DNA of 64,000 nt, taken from contig NZ_WUEH01000023.1 in the NCBI RefSeq assembly GCF_010468615.1, positions 1 through 64,000 of the forward strand. The letters run 5' to 3'. Below, in pieces: positions 60,188 to 64,000 of the stretch; within the stretch, counting starts at the first letter, position 1; each line of letters starts with the position of its first letter. This stretch comes from Pseudodesulfovibrio sp. JC047. GTDB taxonomy: Bacteria; Desulfobacterota; Desulfovibrionia; Desulfovibrionales; Desulfovibrionaceae. The notes beneath the pieces were generated by a model. That model made no database searches. It saw only the letters and a list, made by a program, of their open reading frames with translations, and was not told the origin of the DNA. The position numbers and the translations under genes are program-made.

Positions 60188-60709
60188 ATGGCAAGAATTA
60201 TTCCTACTTATGAAACTGTTTTCATTGCTCGTCAGCCGGTTTTTCGTTCCAACGAAACGGTGTGGGGATACGAGTTACTTTTTCGTTCCAGTGCAGAAAA
60301 TATCGCTTTGGTGACTGATGAAGACCGGGCAACGTCATCCGTGATCGCGGACGGTTTGGCCATGGCAACCGATGGAATGGATTCGGACAGCCGGATACTG
60401 ATCAATTTCCCTGAAAAACTGCTGGTGGAAGACGGTGGTTTTTCCCTGCCAAAAGAGCGGTGTATCATCGAAATTCTCGAACACGTCAAACCGCATGAGG
60501 AAACGCTCCAGGCCGTGAAGCGGCTCAAAGACGCCGGGTATACGATCGCTGTTGACGATTACTGCGGCCAATTCCATTTGCAACCGTTTCTCGATCTGGC
60601 CGATATCATCAAGGTGGACATTCTCGAATTTGGCAGCGATTTCGAACAGATTAAAAAAATCGTTCATCGTGCTCCCGAGGGGGTGACGCTTTTGGCGGAA
60701 AAAGGTTGA
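60188..60709 (+). CDS. EAL-like N-terminal half of a frameshifted EAL-HDOD (YuxH-type) gene
   Basis: The 173-residue segment matches the degenerate EAL domain of YuxH-type proteins: FIARQPVFRSNETVWGYELLFRS at the start, in pieces such as RQPVFRSNETVWGYELL, then IEILEHVKP and IAVDDYCGQF. Catalytic EAL and DDFGTG residues are altered (ELL, DDYCGQ), so it is probably not an active phosphodiesterase. The frame stops at 60707-60709 just after LLAEK, where homologues continue. Removing one base near AAAAAGG restores VEDTETFHRLCSLNFTLFQG and joins the HDOD half. It is therefore a frameshifted gene or a sequencing error. Confidence 0.82.
   Translation: MARIIPTYETVFIARQPVFRSNETVWGYELLFRSSAENIALVTDEDRATSSVIADGLAMATDGMDSDSRILINFPEKLLVEDGGFSLPKERCIIEILEHVKPHEETLQAVKRLKDAGYTIAVDDYCGQFHLQPFLDLADIIKVDILEFGSDFEQIKKIVHRAPEGVTLLAEKG
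60697..60709 (+). other. One-base frameshift site
   Basis: GAAAAAGGTTGA: reading GAA AAA GGT TGA stops, whereas deleting one base in the A5G2 run gives GAA AAA GTT GAA and an open frame through to 61451. The required shift is +1, for which this sequence is not a known slippery site. Confidence 0.75.
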
Positions 60710-60785
60710 AGATACTGAGACATTTCACCGATTATGTTCACTGAATTTTACACTTTTCCAGGGGTTCTTTTTCAGTCAGCCGGAA

Positions 60786-61451
60786 ATGATCCCTGGCAAA
60801 AAATTATCCACCAATGAAATGACCCGACTGCAACTTCTGGCCGAATTGAGTCAGTCGAATGTCGAACCTGCCCGGATCGCGTCGATCATTCAGACAGACC
60901 CCAGCCTGTCGTATCGATTGTTCCGATATATCAATTCGGCGGGCACGGGATTGGTCCAAAAAGTTTCAACCCCAAAACGAGCCATCGACATGTTGGGCCT
61001 GGTCCGGACCAAACAATGGCTTCGCAGTGTCTTGCTGGCGGATCTCAATCCGACACCCAAGGCCGGAGAATTGGCGTATATGGCTGTTCATCGGGCAAAA
61101 TTTTTGGAATCGGTCTGCCAACATTCTGTGCGAGAGACCAGTGAACCGGACACACTGTTCATGGTCGGCCTGTTTTCCCTGTTGGATTCGATGCTCGGAT
61201 TGCCCATGGACACCATCGTGTCCATGTTGCCGCTTGAAGAACCGGTGGTTCAGGGCCTGCGGGGTGAAGGGGAAATCGCGGACCTGTTACGCTTGGCCAT
61301 GAGTTATGAACGCGGAGAATGGGGCGGCATAGGCTCCCGGCTCAAACGGTTCGGACTGGAATCGCTTCAGGCGGAACTCATGTATGTTCAGGCACGAAGC
61401 TGGACCCAGAAAATGCTTGGATACAACGCGGCGGAACCGGTGGCAGCCTAA
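60786..61451 (+). CDS. HDOD C-terminal half of the frameshifted EAL-HDOD gene
   Basis: The 221-residue segment is the HDOD domain: LQLLAELSQSNVEPARIASIIQTDPSLSYRLFRYINSAG in parts such as IIQTDPSLSYRLFRYINSA, then VSTPKRAIDMLG. Its true N-terminus lies upstream in the same frame, joined to the EAL-like half by the one-base shift. Fused length would be about 420, the usual YuxH-type size. HDOD proteins act as signalling adaptors. If the shift is real, this half could only be translated by reinitiation at 60786 or nearby. Confidence 0.78.
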   Translation: MIPGKKLSTNEMTRLQLLAELSQSNVEPARIASIIQTDPSLSYRLFRYINSAGTGLVQKVSTPKRAIDMLGLVRTKQWLRSVLLADLNPTPKAGELAYMAVHRAKFLESVCQHSVRETSEPDTLFMVGLFSLLDSMLGLPMDTIVSMLPLEEPVVQGLRGEGEIADLLRLAMSYERGEWGGIGSRLKRFGLESLQAELMYVQARSWTQKMLGYNAAEPVAA

Positions 61452-61555
61452 CCGACGCTGCTGAAATTCGGGGTGAATTGACTTCGACTTTTTCCAAGAA
61501 ATATGTTGATTTCGGCGGCGTGCCGTCCCTGTGTCGGCACAAGGAGCAAATTTTC

Positions 61556-62395
61556 ATGGACACCAAAGCAACATATCCTATCGGCATGTTTGATTCCGGC
61601 GTGGGAGGACTGACTGTTCTCAAGGCCCTCAGACAGCGGATGCCGTGCGAAGATGTCATCTATCTGGGTGATACGGCCCGGTTGCCGTATGGCACCAAAT
61701 CACCGCAGACCGTCACTCGATACGGGGTGCAATGCAGTGCCGAACTGGTCAAACGGGACATCAAGCTGTTGGTGGTCGCCTGCAATACGGCCTCAGCCAT
61801 GGCCTTGACCGCCATCCGCGAAGCCTATCCCGATGTGCCGGTGATCGGCGTGGTCGAACCCGGTGCCAGAGCCGCCTGTGCGGTCACGAAAAATCAAACC
61901 ATCGCGGTACTTGCCACGGAATCCACCATTGCCGGTGGCGCGTATCAACGAGCGATTCATCACCTGGTGCCCACCGCTCGGACCATGGGGCATCCCTGTT
62001 CCCTGTTCGTGGCCCTGGCTGAAGAGGGATGGATCGACGGGGCTGTGCCCGAAGCCGTTGCCGCCCGATATCTTGACCCGGTGTTCAATCCCGCCTCGGG
62101 TTCGGTCGATCCCGTGATCCCGGATACACTCGTGCTCGGCTGCACCCATTTCCCGCTGTTGGCTCCAGCCATTCGAACCGTCACACCGCCATCCGTCACC
62201 ATTGTGGATTCCGCAGCCACAACCGCTGAAACCGTTTTTGACGAGCTGACCCGTCTTGGCCTGACCCGATCAGGAACCGGATGCGGGAAAACCGCATATC
62301 TCACCACGGATGACGTGCCTCGGTTTGCCCGAACCGGCACCCGCTTTCTCGGCACTCCGATTACGGAAAACGAAATAGAACTGGTTGATTTGTAA
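61556..62395 (+). CDS. murI: Glutamate racemase
   Basis: The 279-residue enzyme supplies D-glutamate for peptidoglycan. GMFDSGVGGLTVLKAL is the N-terminal motif with the catalytic region, LLVVACNTASAMAL contains the first catalytic Cys, and DTLVLGCTHFPLL the second. ATG 61556 follows AAGGAG. The frame open from 61319 overlaps the HDOD gene and is rejected. A terminator follows. Confidence 0.95.
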   Translation: MDTKATYPIGMFDSGVGGLTVLKALRQRMPCEDVIYLGDTARLPYGTKSPQTVTRYGVQCSAELVKRDIKLLVVACNTASAMALTAIREAYPDVPVIGVVEPGARAACAVTKNQTIAVLATESTIAGGAYQRAIHHLVPTARTMGHPCSLFVALAEEGWIDGAVPEAVAARYLDPVFNPASGSVDPVIPDTLVLGCTHFPLLAPAIRTVTPPSVTIVDSAATTAETVFDELTRLGLTRSGTGCGKTAYLTTDDVPRFARTGTRFLGTPITENEIELVDL

Positions 62396-62400
62396 AAATG

Positions 62401-62437
62401 AACGCCCCTCCCGGATGATCCGGTGAGGGGCGTTTTC
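62401..62437 (+). terminator. Terminator after murI
   Basis: AACGCCCCTC pairs with GAGGGGCGTT over a 14-base loop that itself can pair (CCGG/CCGG), followed by TTTT. AAAAA upstream lets it work for the convergent cytochrome gene as well. Confidence 0.85.
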
Positions 62438-62457
62438 TTGTGATGTTCTCGTCGTTT

Positions 62458-64000
62458 CTATTCCACACCCATTCCGGGATGGTGGGCCGCGTCGTCCATG
62501 GGTTCACCATGGCAGACAGCGCAACTGCCATTTGCGCCAAAGGCTTGTGCTTCATCCATATATTGCAACGGCATGACATTATCCCGATCCGATGCCGGAT
62601 AGATGGCGTGCGGGCTGCCGTGACAGGCTCCGCATCCCATGGAGTCCATTTCATCCCGTCGAGCCGCATAGAGTGCGTTTGGATCATCGGTCCAGCTATT
62701 GAAAGCTGAATCGGTTTCCGGTGCCTGGAAGTCCACATGACAGGTCAGGCAGTCCGGTTGATTGAGCCATGGCGTCCGTGGATTTATCGCGTCCTGATTG
62801 CCCACGGTGCGCGGAACAATAAGTTGCAACAGCCGATCGGCTCCGGGAACGGCTTGGGCCTGTTCCGCCTTGAGCAGGGAGATGGCATGGTCTTCCATGG
62901 TCCCGTGACAATCGGTACAGACAAACCCGACCAGATCGTGCTGGCCCCGAAGCGTGGAGACCGGATGGCATTTGAGACAGGAATTCTCGGCTTCCCGATC
63001 AGCGAGGTACACGGCATGGATGCCGTGGATGGCCGCAGACAAGTTCAATCGGGAATCCTTGCCGTCGGTGCCCTGTATGGGGTCGTCGTGGCAGGATGCA
63101 CATTCGATGGTCCCGGACCGATCTGCAAGGTCGGTTCGATTCGTGCGATCGTGAACAGCCAGGATATGCTCAACCGTGGCCGAGTCCACGCCGGAGGTTC
63201 CCTCTGCCCAGTCCCCGCCGTGGCAGTTGCGACAACCCATCTGGTCCGAGGTCGGCAGTGCGACTTTGGCGGTCGCTAATATCTCACCAGCCGTGTCTCG
63301 GGCTTCAAGTGCAACCACAGGCAGAGGGTTGTATGCACCATTCATACGGGATTCTATAGCGAGTTTGGCCTCGAATCGTTTGGATTCCTCATTGAGTTCC
63401 ATGGTGCCGGACAACGGTTCGCCCGTGAATCCGTCTTCGACCTGATAGGTAATGGTCACGTCTTCAAGCACCCGTTCAGGACCGGGACCGCGCAGAATAA
63501 GTTGAGCGCGGAGCGTATTGGATGGCGGCAACAGGGTCCAAGTGTCGTTTTGGGCATAGAAGCCCGCACCTCTCGCACACCAGGCCGTGAGGACGTATTC
63601 CGAAGAATCCGCGCCAAATTCCACGGGCTCGACTGCGGCCAATTCCGGCCGTTCCGTCGGGTCCGAAGGCGGAGTACCATTCAATTCTTCCGTAATGTAT
63701 CGGGCTAGGGTCAGCCTTTCGTCCGGTTTTCCGGCAAAGGGCGGCATATAGGTATTGAGTTTGCCCATCCCCGTGAGCATGGCGTCCAGTCCGTCAGTAT
63801 TGAACATGGCCGTGCGTTTGCGAATGTCATTCATGGGACCGCCAATGGAATGACAGGCAGAACATTCAAGCTGATAAAGAAAGGCTCCGGCCTGTTTCCA
63901 GTTGGTTTCGGTGATGCCGTCCTTGAGTTCCGGCGGTGCCCATTTGGCCGAGGCAATAGCCCCGTTCTGATTGATAGTCGGCATGTGCGCCTTGAGAATG
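62458..64000 (-). CDS. Multihaem c-type cytochrome, 5' end outside window
   Basis: At least 514 residues are visible, and the frame is open to the window edge, so the N-terminus and signal peptide are missing. Eight CxxCH motifs occur in order: CSACH, CRNCH, CASCH, CLKCH, CTDCH, CLTCH, CGACH and CAVCH. A haem-free stretch of about 160 residues separates the first from the second and may be a beta domain (LRAQLILRGPGPERVLEDVTITYQ). An MtrC/OmcA-like or other extracytoplasmic electron-transfer protein is likely, but I cannot assign the family. Confidence 0.85.
   Translation of the reverse strand, partial: ILKAHMPTINQNGAIASAKWAPPELKDGITETNWKQAGAFLYQLECSACHSIGGPMNDIRKRTAMFNTDGLDAMLTGMGKLNTYMPPFAGKPDERLTLARYITEELNGTPPSDPTERPELAAVEPVEFGADSSEYVLTAWCARGAGFYAQNDTWTLLPPSNTLRAQLILRGPGPERVLEDVTITYQVEDGFTGEPLSGTMELNEESKRFEAKLAIESRMNGAYNPLPVVALEARDTAGEILATAKVALPTSDQMGCRNCHGGDWAEGTSGVDSATVEHILAVHDRTNRTDLADRSGTIECASCHDDPIQGTDGKDSRLNLSAAIHGIHAVYLADREAENSCLKCHPVSTLRGQHDLVGFVCTDCHGTMEDHAISLLKAEQAQAVPGADRLLQLIVPRTVGNQDAINPRTPWLNQPDCLTCHVDFQAPETDSAFNSWTDDPNALYAARRDEMDSMGCGACHGSPHAIYPASDRDNVMPLQYMDEAQAFGANGSCAVCHGEPMDDAAHHPGMGVE

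Noticed and set aside
60697-60709. Programmed frameshift in the EAL/HDOD gene
   Set aside because: The needed shift is +1, and GGT TGA is not a known prfB-like slippery site; a mutation or read error is simpler.

Overview
The window is a contiguous, almost fully coding stretch of a bacterial chromosome. It most resembles a sulfate-reducer-type Desulfovibrionales genome (Desulfovibrio or Pseudodesulfovibrio). This rests on gene content: a MetH without reactivation domain, Hcp behind an HcpR-like box, c-type cytochromes, a thiosulfate/polysulfide-reductase-like molybdoenzyme, UGA-decoded selenoproteins and many hybrid histidine kinases. The genus is inferred, not proven. I saw no rRNA, tRNA, CRISPR array, transposase or phage gene.

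Layout. 1-4100: acetyl-CoA synthetase with its terminator, an EamA transporter and a WbuC-type cupin. 4118-9693: an uncharacterised envelope-glycan-like cluster (GNAT, deacetylase-like protein, radical SAM-TPR protein, two glycosyltransferases). 9816-13327: DUF1992 protein, Era, and a hybrid kinase with a fused periplasmic binding domain. 13384-21194: a sulfur/selenium redox locus. 21294-28867: phosphoesterase, ornithine aminotransferase, a PAS-rich hybrid kinase, SelD (a selenoprotein), RfaE2 and a YkgJ-type Cys-cluster protein. 29135-39747: MetH, RpoH, two lipoproteins, a coiled-coil protein, RpiB-transketolase-GlpX, and PilZ. 39756-46686: EamA transporter, hypothetical protein, enolase, CoaX, MATE transporter, FolD. 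46687-47063: a MITE-like inverted-repeat region. 47064-55841: HD-GYP protein and two very large hybrid kinases around a lone periplasmic binding protein. 56220-62395: Hcp, GAF-HD-GYP, HD protein, a frameshifted EAL-like/HDOD gene, MurI. 62458-64000: a multihaem cytochrome running off the window.

The most interesting part is 13384-21194. The minus-strand operon encodes a monohaem cytochrome c, a Tat-exported molybdopterin enzyme, a four-cluster ferredoxin subunit, a cytochrome b, a periplasmic triple-rhodanese protein and a rhodanese-thioredoxin-like fusion interrupted by one in-frame UGA. The UGA falls exactly where the neighbouring triple-rhodanese protein has the second Cys of a CxxxxC loop, and a SECIS-like hairpin follows. 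This is best read as a new-looking selenoprotein, not a broken gene. selD, 12 kb away, also carries an in-frame UGA at its known catalytic Sec position, with a similarly placed hairpin, so Sec decoding is expected in this organism. Next to the operon lie a CsoR-family regulator with the CstR (persulfide sensor) residue pattern C40-Y65-C69, an EF-hand protein and a TorD-like chaperone. A perfect inverted repeat fills the 17-bp spacer of the operon's sigma-70-like promoter, and a related 20-bp palindrome sits in the regulator/chaperone intergenic region. Together these suggest a persulfide-controlled periplasmic sulfane-sulfur redox system.

Other noteworthy points: an HcpR-type box before hcp, a palindrome before metH, a one-base frameshift splitting an EAL/HDOD gene, and a dispersed intergenic repeat family.
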